The notes beneath the pieces are model-generated. The model was not told the DNA's origin. It saw only the letters and a program-made list of their open reading frames with translations, and searched no databases. The position numbers were made by a program, and so were the translations under genes. Shown in pieces: positions 48,993 to 62,836 of a DNA stretch of 64,000 nt (the first letter of the stretch is position 1; each line of letters starts with the position of its first letter). Origin of the DNA: Leptidea sinapis (lineage: Eukaryota > Arthropoda > Insecta > Lepidoptera > Pieridae); the NCBI RefSeq assembly GCF_905404315.1, contig NC_066292.1, forward strand, positions 12,834,001-12,898,000. Reading direction: 5' to 3'.

Positions 48993-49525
48993 GGCATCCG
49001 GGCCGAAGCTCCTCGCAACCGCGGGGGGCCCGGTCAGTGCCACAGATGCCAATTATACGGGCACTCGGCGCGCAACTGCGAGCACACCCCGAGGTGTGTG
49101 AAGTGCCTCGGCAAACACGGCACGCCGGAGTGCCCTCGACCAGTGCAATTCGCGGAGCCTCCGGCCTGTGTCTTGTGCGGGGAGAAGGGGCACCCCGCGA
49201 GCTATCGCGGGTGTCCCAAGGCACCCAAACACAAGCGTCACCCAGTGCACCGCCAGCCGGTGCAGAGAAGGTGGAGTTCACTCTGACCTTCAAACCTGCA
49301 CCACCTCCTAAGGCAAACGCTTGGGCGAGGTCTCCTCCGGCTGCCAACGCTGCCACAGAGGCCACTCCCACGGCCCCCGCGCCCCTCCGGCCACCGCTAG
49401 CGTCCCGCCCGGCGGCTTCGTTCCCGCGACCGAGGCCACCGGTGCCCGCGTCCGTGTCATCAGGCAACCTAGGCGGCACCGCCATTGCCTTTATGTTCGA
49501 GCTGTTGGAGCAGTTCGACATATAG
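48993..49525 (+). pseudogene. Jockey-like gag fragment, right copy
   Basis: Mirror of 46683-47215 with the same knuckles (CHRCQLYGHSARNC, CVKCLGKHGTPEC, CVLCGEKGHPASYRGC), the same frame change at about 49230 and the same stop at the telomeric tract. No difference seen by eye. Confidence 0.8.
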
Positions 49526-49540
49526 TTAGGTTAGGTTAGG
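49525..49540 (+). repeat. 16-bp telomeric tract, right copy
   Basis: GTTAGGTTAGGTTAGG, mirror of 46668-46683, starting with the last G of the gag-fragment stop codon. Confidence 0.93.
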
Positions 49541-49887
49541 TTCCCCTGTGGCCGGAGATGACAGGGAGGCTGATAGTGACGACGTTCCGCCCGCTACAGA
49601 GGCGGAAATAGGGGCGGCTGTTCTACGAATTCGTTCGAAGAACACCGCCCCTGGGCCGGACGGGATTCCTGCCCGAGTGCTGGCCTTAGCACTCAACCAC
49701 ATGACGGACCGCCTCAGGGAACTGTTCGACGCGAGCCTGATGTCCGGACAGTTTCCTGACTGCTGGAAGAGCGGGAAGCTGGCTCTCTTGTCAAAGCCGG
49801 GGCGACTTGCAGACTCGGTCGCAGCCTACAGGCCCATAGTGTTGCTGGACAAGGCGGGTAAATTGTTTGAGAGGGTGATATTTACCT
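49541..49887 (+). pseudogene. SART-like RT fragment, right copy
   Basis: Mirror of 46321-46667: NTAPGPDGIPARV to LFERV, cut by the (GAAA)n run. It lies on the TTAGG strand like SART-A. Confidence 0.75.
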
Positions 49888-49908
49888 GAAAGAAAGAAAG
49901 AAAGAAAG
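49888..49908 (-). repeat. (GAAA)n run, right copy of a LINE tail
   Basis: Mirror of 46300-46320; marks the 3' edge of the minus-strand CR1-like block. Confidence 0.8.
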
Positions 49909-50554
49909 ATTCTTTTATTTTTTTGAAACGTATAAGTAAGTAGTATTTGTATACTACTTACTTAAATAACATAACATAAAAAATAAATATAAACTTAAGA
50001 TTGATAAACAAGCAAAAATCAAAAAGACTGAAACATTTCTATTATTTATATACGATTCAAAAAATGGTCCCAACTCAGCAAGTTGCTAAGTACTTATATC
50101 AAATAATTTAAGTAATTATATTTGTGTTTGTCCCTTATAGTCCTAACAGCATGTATATTTGTTTCAGGTATAAGAAAATAAAACTTGTTTCAATCTTAAG
50201 CACCGATCAATACCTTAATGGTAATTAGTAAAATAATACTCTAAGCTTGGTGGTCTACCTTAACGTGATATTGGCAAACTTGTGGTATACCTTCCACAGG
50301 AGCCATAGTAGGAAGAATAGAATAGAATAGAATAGAACTAAAAAATGCAAATGTAAAACAATCAACATTATAGTTCATAAAACTGCTAACAGCCAAGTAT
50401 AAATAACTGACAAGTGCCTAAGTTATATATTTAAAGATCTAATTAGAATTGAGAGTTTATGTTTTGAATTGAAAAGATAATGGAGAAAACAATATTTGGT
50501 GAGTACCTATTCTTGTACATTGTAATAAGTAAAAATATATTTGGTAAAATACTT
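49909..50554 (-). other. 3' region of CR1-like block, right copy
   Basis: Mirror of 45654-46299, with the (TAGAA)n run at 50315-50337. No gene seen. Confidence 0.5.
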
Positions 50555-53429
50555 TTATAAAGTACTGGTGTCATGTCTCGGTGTTCCCTCTTGTTTCTGA
50601 TGATTTAACAAAAACTGTTTAATTTTTAATTTAAAACTTTGTTTATTGCATTGCAGGCTCCTCATTGGTGGTGGAATATTGTTCCAACACTTGGACGCAG
50701 CATAACGAAAACTTCCTCTAAAGGCTGCTGAACTGTGTTGAGGTATTGTGATTTGCAGAGCAGCTTTTCGAGTATCACAGGACCTACGACTTGAAAACCA
50801 GGAAAGCTTTTTATATAAGTAAGTAGGAACCTTGTATTTTATAGCGTCAAAAAGCAGGCAGGCTATGTGAAGCTTACGTCTATGTCTCATTTTTAGGATG
50901 CAATGTTTATTTAGGAATGGTGTCACATGGGCCCTTAATGGAATGTTAAAGCAAAAACGAGCACATGCATTTTGAACACGCTGGATAAGATTCTGGTTTT
51001 TTTTTAACAAGCGGGGACCAAAGACTGTCCATGTAGTTGAATTTTGAGAGAATTAGTGACTCAGCTAACTGAACACGTAAACTGTCATTAATGTAGGGTC
51101 TTAAACGATACAATATTTTCAGCTTATAGAAGCAGTTCTTAACTGAGTGTGCAACATGCTTCTCAAATCTCAATTCACTGTCCATTATCAACCCTAAATT
51201 CCGTACTTCATATATTTGCTCAATGGATTTATCTTTAAGCCTCACTTTCTCTACTGTACTGATTTTACTAACTTGATGCTTGCTACCACATATCATGAAC
51301 TTGGTTTTATCTGGGTTGAGTAACAGGTCATTTTTCTCGGACCACATGGCTATTCTAGTCAGGTCTACATTTAGCTTTTGTATAGTTTGATCAATGTCAG
51401 CAGGCAAGCAAGAGATATATACCTGTATATCATCTGCATAAATGTGAAAATTGCAGTACTGTATATGCCTTTTAATATCAGCAGCATATAAAATGAAAAG
51501 AATGGGACCCAAAATAGAACCCTGGGGTACTCCCCTTTTTATATTTACCTTATTTGATAATAATGTAGTTCCATCATTTTTCTGTAATTTCACATATTGA
51601 GAGCGATTGCTTAAGTAACTATTAAACCATTTTAAAGCATTGTTATCAACACCATAATATCTGAGTTTGGATAACAGCAAAGTAACATTAATTGAGTCAA
51701 ATGCTCTAGAAAAATCTAACAATACTAGTAATGTACACATCCCATTGTCTTGTGCATGTAGTATATTGTCTGTAACATCAAGCAAAGCTGTCACTGTACT
51801 TCGACCCTTTCTGAATCCCGACTGAATTTCAGGCAAAATATTATTATCTTCAAGATATTTTGTAAATTGTGTATAAACAGCTTTCTCTAACACCTTTGAT
51901 AAACATGGCAATACACTTATAGGCCTGAGATCTTTAATCTCAACAAAACAAGGGTTTGATTTTTTTTTAAAGGCTTCACAATTGCTGTTTTTCATATGTC
52001 AGGGCATGTGAATGTGCTAAAAGACATATTTATGATGTTTTTTATTACTTCTAGTGTATATGGAAATGTCATAATAAGCATCCAGAGTAATGTTATCGCA
52101 ACCCACAGCATTTGACTTAAGACTCTTCATAATTTTGAAAATTTTATCAAAATCAACCATCTTAATTTGAAACACAGCATCACTGTATTTATGATATTCA
52201 TAGTATGTTAGCTGCGAGATACTAACATTAGGGGGACCTGGTATGTCTAAAAAATGGTTATTTATCTTGTCCGGGTCACTGAAATACATGGGCAGTTCAA
52301 TATTATTTTTAGGTAATAAAACATTTCTTAGGTTTTTCCAGAGCAGTTTTGGTTGATTTATTTTATTATTTATATTATGTTTAAAGTATGCAGATTTCTC
52401 AAAGTAAAGTGCTCTATTTACAGAAGATTTTAATATTTTATAATAGTCTTTTTTTGAAGGTAGCCTTGTCTTATGAAAATCCTTCAACGCCTTATTCCTC
52501 AGCTGCATCATGGTTTTAATTGTGTCAGTTATCCATGGGTGCCTGGGTTCTTTGACAACAATGTTTTTAATAGGGGCATGAACATTAAATATAGTTAAAA
52601 TACCATGGTTCAGTGCGCTGACCATTTCATTAACATCTTGAAGTGATGATATCATGTCCCATTTAACAGATCTCAAGTCATTATCAAAAACCTCTGCACA
52701 TATCTTGTTAATAGGCCTGTATATTGTTGTCTTAGGTGTGGCCTTATTTTGCCTAACATTAAATTCACTGACAACAAGACAATGTCCAAATAAAGAGCCT
52801 AAAGGCTCTACTATAATATTCTTAGTGTGTAAATCAGTACATACAACATCAATAAGAGTTTGACTAAATGTTGTGAAATGAGTTGATTCTGTAACAACTT
52901 GTGTCAGGTTAAAACATGTAATGAAGGTATTTAATTTACATGTGTCAGTGTGATTTGGTCTAAGCATATTAATATTAAAATCTCCAAGCAAAATTAAATT
53001 ATCATAAATAGGAAATGAGCTAATTGTGTCTGTTAATGCGTTAAAAAATAAATCCATGTTCATCCAAGGTGGCCGATATGCAGTGCCAATCACCAACTTC
53101 TTACCATTAAGGGTCATGGTGAGCCACATTTGTTCAACTGAACTATGAGAAGGATCTATTGGGTGACGGAGGATATGCACATTTATATTTTTTTTGGTAT
53201 AGAACCCTACACCACCTCCTCGCGAACGCACCTATACAGGGCGTGTTATGTGTCTAAGTTGGTAACCCTGCAATGTAGGGGCTCGACCCTCTTCACCAGA
53301 TCTGAGCCATGTCTCATTTATGGCCAATATGTTTATGTCATGCCTAGTGACTGTGGCTATAAAGTTATCATGGTTAGTACTGAGAGAGCCTGCATTCAGC
53401 AAACCAGTTTTTAAATGATTACTAAGCAT
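50555..53429 (-). pseudogene. CR1-like element Y ORF2, right copy
   Basis: Mirror of 42779-45653, with the same endonuclease and RT motifs, the same internal TAG after HITRP and the same frame shifts. Shared lesions show that decay preceded the inverted duplication. Confidence 0.85.
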
Positions 53430-53581
53430 TATTATCTATATATAAAAGAAAAGAAATACATATACAATTAATGCCTTGATATAACAAAGAACACCCATAC
53501 AATATAATAATATTTATCTCACCTTGTATAAAAAAAATATATATATAATTATAAATTTTAAAATCATAGAAAAATACTTCC

Positions 53582-54181
53582 TTAAGATAAATTGTTACCT
53601 TTGTTGTTTATGAAAATCCACAACATAAAGTAACCATTTTTGGAAGTACAGCTGGGTGTGGTGGATGTATAAGCATCAATCTGATAAGGAATTATATTCC
53701 ATGAAATTTGGGCAGTGTTTAAATCACCAGCTACTAATGCATCACTGTTATCTATCAGAGTAATAGCACTAGTGATACAGTATAATTGATCTTCAATCCA
53801 AAGCAAAACAAAACAAAACATTGTTAAAGGTGGCAAGTATACATCACAAAGACATAAACTATTAAATATATTTTTATCATGCATTTGTGATTTTATTTTT
53901 ATCCACAAATCCTCTATTGTACTTTCATAACAAAAAAGCCTTGAATATTCTAGTTCCTTTCTGATTACTATCAGGTCTCCACCGCCATCAGGTTTAGCTC
54001 TATTTATAATATATATTTGGTAATTAGGGTTAGGTACCTCTGCATCGAAAATATTATTATTGAGGCGCATTTCTGTGAGAATAATTAAATCATAACTACA
54101 GTTTAAGCTAGCTGTGTAAGGATTCTGCAACTTGCCTCGGGTGCTTCTTAAATTTTGGTAATAAATATTTAATTCACACAT
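53582..54181 (-). pseudogene. CR1-like element X endonuclease, right copy
   Basis: Mirror of 42011-42625 but 15 bp shorter, at about 54005-54015 (the left copy has an extra segment after NYQIY). One more difference is NNLS against NSLS at the C-terminus. This is the largest difference between the arms. Confidence 0.75.
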
Positions 54182-54232
54182 TTAACTTAACCTACAGATA
54201 CATACCATATTAATACAAAGTTTTTTTTAAAA

Positions 54233-55270
54233 CTACTTATTTATAATATTCCTTAAGATTTCAGCATTCTTTACCCACACTGCAGAAGTAGAATCATCTT
54301 TTCTTAACATTACTCGACCATTACGAACCCAAACATATTTGTACTGGTTTTCCTTTTTAAAGATGCGGGCCTGAGCATGCAGCTCTCGGTTGCTTGGTGA
54401 CAAGTGCTCCATTAGATAAATTGGTTGTTTATCGCCTCCAATACCCAGATGAGAGCTATTGAGCTTGTCGGATGGGTTGTGTTTATTAAAATTAAAATAA
54501 GAAGCAAGCACTGTTTCTCGAGCCCTGGGGGATGCTAGTCTCAAAATAGTTGATCTGGGTCTAAGGGACTTCTTGTTCATTTTGGAAACCCTTGAGCAGG
54601 CTAATATGTCTTTCTCTTCTATCGGACAACTCACAACCTTGGTGAGTTGTACTATTGTTTTAACCAAGTTCTCATTAGAGTGTTCAGGTATGCAATGGAT
54701 TTCAATGTTGCTTTCACGCGCACGTTGTTCCATCAGTAACATTTTGTTGTTAAGATCCGTAACATTTTCGCGGAGATTGGCATTTTCAGCTCGTAGACCG
54801 TTTGTTTCAGATCGGAGTTCTAAAACCTCGGCGTGAATCTCATCAAACTTTGAAGACATATACTCGACAGATTTTGTCAGCTCAGAGATTGATCTCATGT
54901 CTTTACGTAAACTTTCAAAATCATCTTTAAAACGCTTACCAATTGAGTCAGTGATTAGTTTATAAATTTTTGCGAATATAGCAATCTCAAACCGGGCTAG
55001 ACGTTCATCAAATAACTGAAATGTTGAAGAGGCGCTTTGGACCTGGACTAATTCTGATAGATTCTCATGAGCTTCTTTTACTGGCGTCTCACTGTTATCA
55101 CCTTTTTTGCGCGATTGCTTGCATTTAGGGCACTTCCACGATGATTTGGCCCTCGTTGATAATTTTGAGAAGTTTTCCTTAACGTAACTAATGGTAGTTG
55201 CGCGAGCAGTGAGAGCATATTAACCGGTCAGTGACACTGATTAATTATTGCACGCATTACAGGAACTCAT
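54233..55270 (-). pseudogene. CR1-like element X ORF1, right copy
   Basis: Mirror of 40922-41959. The 221-residue main part (54233-54898) is identical by eye to the left copy, and the broken zinc-finger front is the same. Confidence 0.8.
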
Positions 55271-55956
55271 GGTGAATTTATTTAACTTATGGTATCAGAG
55301 AATTTATCACAATATTTTTACCAAAGTAGTAAAAATAGCACTAGACCAACTGAATTTATTTGAGGGTACTTAAAAGAAAATACTTTTATCACAATAAGTT
55401 TTGCATTATTATCCACTATGAAAACGGTTTTAAGTAGTAAAAAAAACTTGATTATTTCCTTAGTTGCTTATAAGAACATTTAAAACAAACAGCAAGTCTT
55501 ATGATGACTTTTTACTTATTAACAAGATTTAAGTATACGGACGCGCTGTGCGCTGACGTCGCGACGATCCACGAATGCACCTGCTGAAACAAAATGGCGT
55601 GCGAAAGGTTTCGTCGGGAAATGTCGGGAGTCGACCTATGGAGTGTTTATAGGATTTTTTGAGATTTTGGGGGAGGTGGAGGTTGGAGGGGGAATCTGCC
55701 GGTGCCAATCTGTTCCCCTTGAGGAGAGGAACAGTTTAAGCCCACGCTCGGGGGGATTAACTAAGGAGACTCCAAAGTTATCCTGGTTTTCAAATTTTTC
55801 GTCAGTCTGTCTGTATGAATCTTATGCCTAAGTTTAATTAAATTTTAATATTATTTTATTTCACGTAAACGGAACACCCTTAGCCGCTTTTAAAAGGAAT
55901 CTTCTAATTTAAGAGTCCTATTACGAATCGTCAACGCTCGCTTATAGTGTTCGAGC
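55271..55956 (-). other. Sequence between CR1-like ORF1 and gypsy LTR, right copy
   Basis: Mirror of 40236-40921; probable CR1-like 5' UTR. No gene seen. Confidence 0.45.
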
Positions 55957-56218
55957 TGTTATACCCCAGTTATGTAGGTATTAATGCTGACTTAATTGCT
56001 ATTCCATCTCAACCAGCATTATTGAATCAGTTATATAAGCCCTAGCTGCGCGCGGGCAGCCAGTTCGTGCTCGCTTCTCATAAGTTACGGTTCTGCCCAA
56101 GGGTCTCTTAAACTATTATTGTATAATCAAGTCTTCATATTCCTTATAATATATTATATTTCTCTGTGTTAAATAAATGTTTTTTTTTTAAAAGCGAACT
56201 CAAAAGAGACCCATAACA
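55957..56218 (+). repeat. Gypsy 5' LTR, right copy
   Basis: TGTTAT...ATAACA, 262 bp, mirror of 39974-40235, with TATATAAG at about 56032 and AATAAA near 56172. Confidence 0.65.
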
Positions 56219-56222
56219 TTTT

Positions 56223-56240
56223 TGGTGGCAGCGGTGGGAT
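56223..56240 (+). promoter_or_regulatory. Gypsy primer binding site, right copy
   Basis: TGGTGGCAGCGGTGGGAT, complementary to the 3' end of a tRNA-Leu, four bases after the LTR. Confidence 0.7.
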
Positions 56241-56647
56241 ACGGAATTCCCCAGTGACCTTAAATTATTCATAAACCAATAAAAATCATTACTCATAAAA
56301 GTGTGAATCTGTGATCGTGAAAAGTGTTATTCATCGTGTAATCAAAAATCTCCAGTGATCTTAAACCCAATAAATCAAAAATCACTATTCATAAAACCGT
56401 GAACCTGTGATCGTGAAAAGTGTTATTCATTGTGTAATCAAAATCTCCAGTGATCTTAAATCATATACAATCCAATAAATCAAAAAGTCTCTATTCACAA
56501 AATCGTGAACCTGTGATCGTGCAAAGTGTCGTTCATCGTGCAACTTGCAACACAATCGTCGTGAAGGACTGAAGAGTCAGCATTTCGGGAATCACGTCTT
56601 ATCGCATATTGATGCGATTACACCTGCGACGTGTTGCGTGACATAAT
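56241..56647 (+). repeat. Gypsy 5' leader with three direct repeats, right copy
   Basis: Mirror of 39545-39952. Three units of about 90-100 bp, each with a CCAGTGATCTTAAA-type box and GTGATCGTG. Confidence 0.7.
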
Positions 56648-57704
56648 ATGCCCAAAGTCTCCAAGGTTGAAGATACCAAATTAAATATTAACATCCCTGA
56701 AGTGGACGAGGCCTCCACCGATCTAACTAAATCACCAATACATTCGCCAAGAATCACTAGAGCCACTCTCGCAGCAACATTAATTAAACCTAACAGCGGC
56801 TGAATTAGACCTAAATACCCTATTTAAATTTATTAAACCTTACGACGGCAGCCGAGAATCAGTCAATTCATTTATAATTAATTCTAATAACGCATATGAG
56901 CTAGCTTCCGACTCACAAAGACCAGTTCTTTTTAAATATATTCTTAGCCAGTTGCTTGGAAAGGCAGAAATTGCTTGCTCTATAAAGGAATTCACATCCT
57001 GGGATCAACTCAGAGAATTTCTTAAAACCCAGTTTTGTGAACGCAAACATTATTCACATCTTCTTACGGACTTACAAGAAAGTAGGCAAAACCCACAGGA
57101 AAACGTTAGCCAGTATTCGCTTCGAGTGGAAACTTGCCTCTCACAATTATTAACCGAAATTTCCTTGTCTAACACTAAAGCTAAAGAGTTACCTGGTCGT
57201 ACAGCCGCTATGGAGGATCTTGCCCTCCACCATTTCCTTATGGGCCTTCAACCACGGGTCTCGAACATTGTGAGATGCAGGTCGCCTAAGAATCTTAACG
57301 AGGCCATAAACCTCGCGATATCTGAAGAGAGAATTCAACAAAGTATTTTCAAGAGAAATCCTAATAATGAGCACAAACCAAAACCTTTGAATCAGTATCG
57401 GCAACCGCAAAGGTCACCAAATCCAAACAACAATTCACAGCCTTCAACTTCTAATTTTCAGGGATCAACAATCCCATCATCAAGTATCATTTGCCGATAC
57501 TGTAAAATACCGGGTCACGATATATCAGTGTGTCGGAAACGCGACTATAACAATCGTTTCCGTAACCAACAAAATAGCTTTCAGAAACAAGGGCCTCTCA
57601 GATCACCCCCACGTGTCAATTTCCTTCAAAACACATCTAGTGAAGCCTATGGCCAAGACGAGGTTGATGATGCTCAACCCGGTCAAGGTCAGGATTTAAA
57701 CTAA
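56648..57704 (+). pseudogene. gag: Gypsy gag, right copy
   Basis: Starts at the ATG at 56648 and has the same frameshift as the left copy at about 56785. From 56952 the frame is open to 57704 with the zinc knuckle CRYCKIPGHDISVC. It has D where the left has V in AAMEDLALHHF. Confidence 0.85.
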
Positions 57705-57718
57705 GGCCTGGCCCGCGC

Positions 57719-60700
57719 TTGTGCCGTCCGGGCCGGAGATCTTCCAAAATCGACACAACACTCAAAAATCTCAAATTCCTACCATGTACTAACAGGGTAG
57801 CCAGCCCCAAACCGACAGTACTATTCACCTTAAATCCAACACTAACCGACAGGGTAACCAGCCCCAAACTGACAGTGTTACTACCATCTTACCATGTACT
57901 AACCGACAGGGTAGCCAGCCCCAAACTGACAGTACTACTCACCTTAAATCCAACACTAACCGACAGTGTTATTACTATCTTACCATGTACTAACCGACAG
58001 GGTAACCAGCCCCAAATTGACAGTACTATTCACCCTAAAACCAACATCAACCGACAGGGTAGCCAGCCCCAAACCGACGACGTCTCCAATTTCATGTCTA
58101 GCCAAAATCAAGGAAACACTCACAATCAAAATATTTACGAAATAAATATAGACACAACTAAAAGGTTGTTACCACACGTTCTTTTAAACACGCAAGTTTC
58201 ACATGTTCCCCTTACGCTCTTAGTTGACTCAGGATCAGCTATATCACTAATAAAACAGTCCAGTATATTATATAAACAACATCTAAAAAGGGAATCGATT
58301 AATATTAAAGGGATTGATCCAGGTGAAGAAACTACACCAACACTTGGCCATTTTGGTCTAAAATTACAGCTGACCGAAAAGAAAACGATTTGTCATAGGT
58401 TTCATGTCATATCGAATATAAATTTACCATATGACGGCATCATAGGTACCGACCTCCTTACATCATTCAGCTGTAACATCGACTATGACACAGACATTTT
58501 GAAAATAGGTAATTTTAAAATACCACTTCATTTTTATGATCCATACTATGTAATTCCACCTCGTACAGAGACTGTGATCGAGTGTTCAATTCAAAACACT
58601 GACCTTAAAGAAGGCCTAATCCTGGATCAACATCTTTCCCATAACCCACTTCCATCCAACTGCATAGTAAGAGTCAAAGATAACAAACGTGTTAACGTAA
58701 CGGTCGCAAACATATCGGAATCCCCTATAACCATTAATCCAAACTTGAAACTTAATCTTGAACCCCTATATCCCTCACCCTTGCAAATTAACAGTACCTT
58801 CACCGAGCTCGTTGACCGAACTACAGAAGTAATAAACTCTTTGAGGACTGGTCATTTAAATCATGAGGAATCCCAAGCTCTAATTGAACTCTGCTCACAG
58901 TACTCCGACATATTCCATCTACCCAATGATCAGCTCACTTATACTACTGCACTTAACCATCGAACCAAAACGAGCTCCGATGTTCCAGTTCACACAAAAT
59001 CATATAGGTTCCCTGAATGTCATAAGACGGAAGTCGAAACCCAAATTGATAAAATGCTTAACCAAAATATTATAAAACCTTCATCATCACCCTGGAGCTC
59101 ACCGATCTGGATCGTAACTAAAAAGGCCGGTTCCCAGGGGCAACGCAAATGGAGAATTGTAATTGATTATAGGAAACTAAACGACATCACAATTGGGGAA
59201 ACATATCCAATTCCCCAAATTTCAGAAATCCTGGACCAGTTAGGGAAGAGTAAGTACTTTACTACTCTCGACTTGGCTTTGGGCTTTCATCAGATCCTCA
59301 TTTCCCCAGAAGACGCACCCAAAACAGCCTTTTAAGTGCCTCAGGGCCATTTTCAATTTACTAGGATGCCATTCGGCCTTAAAAATGCGCCTTCAACTTT
59401 CCAAAAATTGATGAATAATTGTCTCTCTGGTCTCCAAGGTACTAGATGCTTCGTATACCTGGATGATATAGTTATCTACTCTTATGATCTAGCTTCACAT
59501 ATAAAAAACCTCACATCTGTTTTTGATAGACTCCAAAATTTCAATTTAAAATTACAACCTGAAAAATGTGAGTTTCTCCGTAAAGAAGTTGCCTATTTGG
59601 GGCACATCATTAGTGAAGAAGGCTCATCATCTCTCATCAATTCGCTAAATTAGCCAAACCACTAACTTCTCTCCTAAAAAAGGACACTTCTTTCAGCTGG
59701 AATAATGAACAGCAATTGGCTTTTGAGTCACTCAAAAATAAATTGATTACTGCACCGATACTAGCTTACCCGGATTTTACAGAGCCATTTCTATTAACTT
59801 GCGATGCCTCAAACTTTGCTATCTCTGCTATTCTATCCAAAGGTAACGTAGGACAGGACCGTCCAATTGCCTATGCATCTCGTACACTTAATAAAGCAGA
59901 GTGTAATTATAGTGTCACCGAGAAAGAGTGTCTAGCCATAATTTTTGGCACAAAAGTCTTAAGACTAGTAATTTATTCCATGAAACAAACATAAAAATAG
60001 TTATCTATCATAATAATATTATATATCCTTCCCCATCCGAAATAAAGAAAATTATGTAAGAAAACCACGACATCCCCGCGGCAGGTCATTTGGGATCCGT
60101 CCGTATGCTCAATAGGATTAAAGAAACGTACTATTGGAAAGGTATGCGTAGTGACATCGAAACATATGTCAAGCAATGTAAATCATATCAGGAAAATAAA
60201 GCTTTAAGGAAAATAAATAGAGCCCCAATGCAGATCACAAGCACTTCAACTGCTCCATTCCAACGCATATCTCTCGATGTCGTAGGTCCACTGCCTGAGG
60301 CTGGCACTGCAAGGTTAAAGTATATCCTCACTGTCCAAGATGACCTCACGAAGTTCTCTTCTGCATATCCCATGCGGAGTACCACAGCCGAAGAAACAAG
60401 CGAATGCTTGTTATACTTCATATCTATATTTGGTATACCCAAGATGATTCTCACTGATCAGGGTACCAATTTCACGTCAGACCTATTCAAAAAGACATGT
60501 GAGTTCCTTAAAATAAAAAATTTATGGTCTTCACCTTACCATCCTCAGACTCAAGGTGCTCTTCAACGAAGTCACTCAACCTTAAAAGAATACCTTAAAT
60601 CATACATAAATAACGAACAGACAAATTGGCCCCGATACGTTTATACAGCCATGCTCGCGTACAACACATCCGTACACTCCACGACGCATTATTCACCATT

Positions 60701-61085
60701 TGAGTTAATGTTTGGCTGTAAGCCATTCATCCCTAACTCAATTTATAGTGACGCCCCAGGAGCTACATACCCAGACTATGTCCGCATGCTCCAAAATCGC
60801 CTCAAGCACTCACGTGATAAAGCTTTAGAGTTTATAAGGAGTTCAAAAGAGTCATCTAAAACCTACTACGACTCTCACACTCGTCCGGTCCAATATAAAA
60901 GTGGTCAATACGTCTACTTGAAAAATCACCTTAGACTTAGACGGGCACTCTCCCCGGTGTGGAAGGGCTCTTACAAAATAGTTAAAGTAAACGGAAATAA
61001 CACTCTCACATTACTCATCAACCGGCGTCATGTTACACACCATGTAGATCAAGTGAAACCGGCAAATGTCGAACTTGACCCGTAG
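57719..61085 (+). pseudogene. pol: Gypsy pol, right copy
   Basis: Mirror of 35107-38473: repeat-rich N-terminus (57782-58082), protease LLVDSGSAISLI, RT with an in-frame TAA at 59333-59335 before PQGHFQFTRMPFG, catalytic YLDDIV, a deletion near 59640-59655, RNase H cut near 59994, and a long integrase frame 60090-61085. RNase H has K where the left has Q in AILSKGN. Non-functional. Confidence 0.88.
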
Positions 61086-61315
61086 TGTAAGGATTACATA
61101 GTTGCATTATTTAAAATTAATCATATACTCACTATTATAATTTGTTTTTGTTTCTTTTTATTAGATACGATATTCACCTTTACCTAATCATACCGTTAGG
61201 GATAAGAAACACAAGTTAGCCTGTAGGTTTATAAGAATAATGTTTTATGTTTAAAATAATTACTAGTATACACCCATTACATTAAGTATATATATATTAT
61301 AATTTACAGAATACC

Positions 61316-62031
61316 ATGTCAGGCTCGAAACCAACAAAAATCAACAGCGGACAACTAAACGTCATAATGCCGTTTGACTTATCCCATTTCAACTCACATA
61401 TTGAAAACATAAACTCAGCCCTGACCATAGCTCAAGATTTATGTAAAAAGACTGGACTGGCTCAAGTTGAAATTAGCTGTCATAATATGATAAGTCCTTT
61501 GGTTGCGCGATATTCAGATATGTATAAGGAATTTTCGTCCATTTCACATTTATTAGAGAAAAGATCAAAACGAGCTTTGATAGGTGGAGCAGGAACAATA
61601 ATTAAACAAATATTCGGAAACTTAGATGAAACCGACGGTCTCCGGTTTAATGATGCCATTACTTCTCTACATGAAAATCAAATTAAATTGGCTTCACTGA
61701 TGAAAAACAATATTTTATTAACTACATCAACAATCTCATCATATAATGATACAGTAAACAAAATAAGGGTCAAAGAAATCAATTTAAATAAGGCTATCGA
61801 CAAACTCTCAATAAAACTAGCAAACGTCACTAATGCAACAAATCAAATGTTGTTACATTTTAATATGTATCAAATTCTTAATAATTTAGAAACCTCAATC
61901 TTAACTTTGTCATTCCAACTGGAAGATTTAACAAATGCAGTTCTATTTGGCAACCAAAATATTCTGCATCCATCAGTAATTACCCCGCAACAATTATTTA
62001 AAGAGCTCGTCGATAAGTTAGTTTATCGATC
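61316..62031 (+). pseudogene. env: Gypsy env fragment, right copy
   Basis: Mirror of 34161-34876: ATG at 61316, an RSKR cleavage-type site followed by a glycine-rich segment, then helices, ending in TTAGG repeats at 62031/62032. Identical by eye to the left copy. Confidence 0.75.
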
Positions 62032-62052
62032 GTTAGGTTAGGTTAGGTTAGG
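62032..62052 (+). repeat. Telomeric (TTAGG)n tract after env
   Basis: Four units joined directly to the broken env, followed by the poly(T) of minus-strand TRAS-F. Mirror of 34140-34160. Confidence 0.95.
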
Positions 62053-62805
62053 TTTTTTTTTTTTTTTTTTTTCACCCTAGTCGGCCTACCTCCCCCGGCT
62101 ACATTATCACCGGGGACGTTGACTAAGCTACCATCCTTCTTTTCTCACTCTCATCATCTTAATAAAACTCGGTGTATATATTTTTAATTTAGGGTTATAC
62201 AATAGTTGGTATATAAGGCGTACAAGATAATAATACATTATTACTTTTATTTTAGTTTAATCTAAACTTTAAATATATTCTACAATTTCTTTTAATTTTG
62301 AGTCGGTGGGTTTTGGCCCGCGAGGCAGGCTGCTTGCACTTTTCTGTAAATATACTTAAATATTCATTGGAAAGTGGGCGCCCGCCGCCTCGCGGTCCTC
62401 GCCCCGCCTTTACTATTATTAAATTTACGCGTGTTTTTTATTATTAATTTACAAAAATTTTTCAACTGCGGTCTGTTGGTCGCCAGCATTTCGGATAACC
62501 CCTGGAGATTAACCTGCAAGCCCGTTAAGAGCTCCAGATCGAGCCTTTTGGGCCCGAAAATAGGGCGGTCAAGTATTAAATGCATTGTACACCTTCCTTG
62601 TTTTAGTAAAGTGCGTGCGTCCGTCACGTTTTTAATGAATAATTTCGTTACCTTCCCCTTATCACCCTCGTCATACCTTTCCCCCCCATTTCCTGACTGT
62701 CTCCTCTCTTATATTCTTTTTTATATAAGACAAGGGAAAGTCTGTGTAGGCCGCTTTAACCTTTGAAACTTCCGCAGCGTTCCTCGCTAATTCGTCCGCT
62801 CTCTC
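62053..62805 (-). mobile_element. TRAS-F, right copy
   Basis: Mirror of 33387-34139 (poly(T) 62053-62072). Small differences include DRPIFG against DCPIFG in the knuckle region. Confidence 0.85.
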
Positions 62806-62836
62806 GTTAGGTTAGGTTAGGTTAGGTTAGGTTAGG
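62806..62836 (+). repeat. Telomeric (TTAGG)n tract
   Basis: About six units, one more than the left partner at 33361-33386. Confidence 0.95.
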
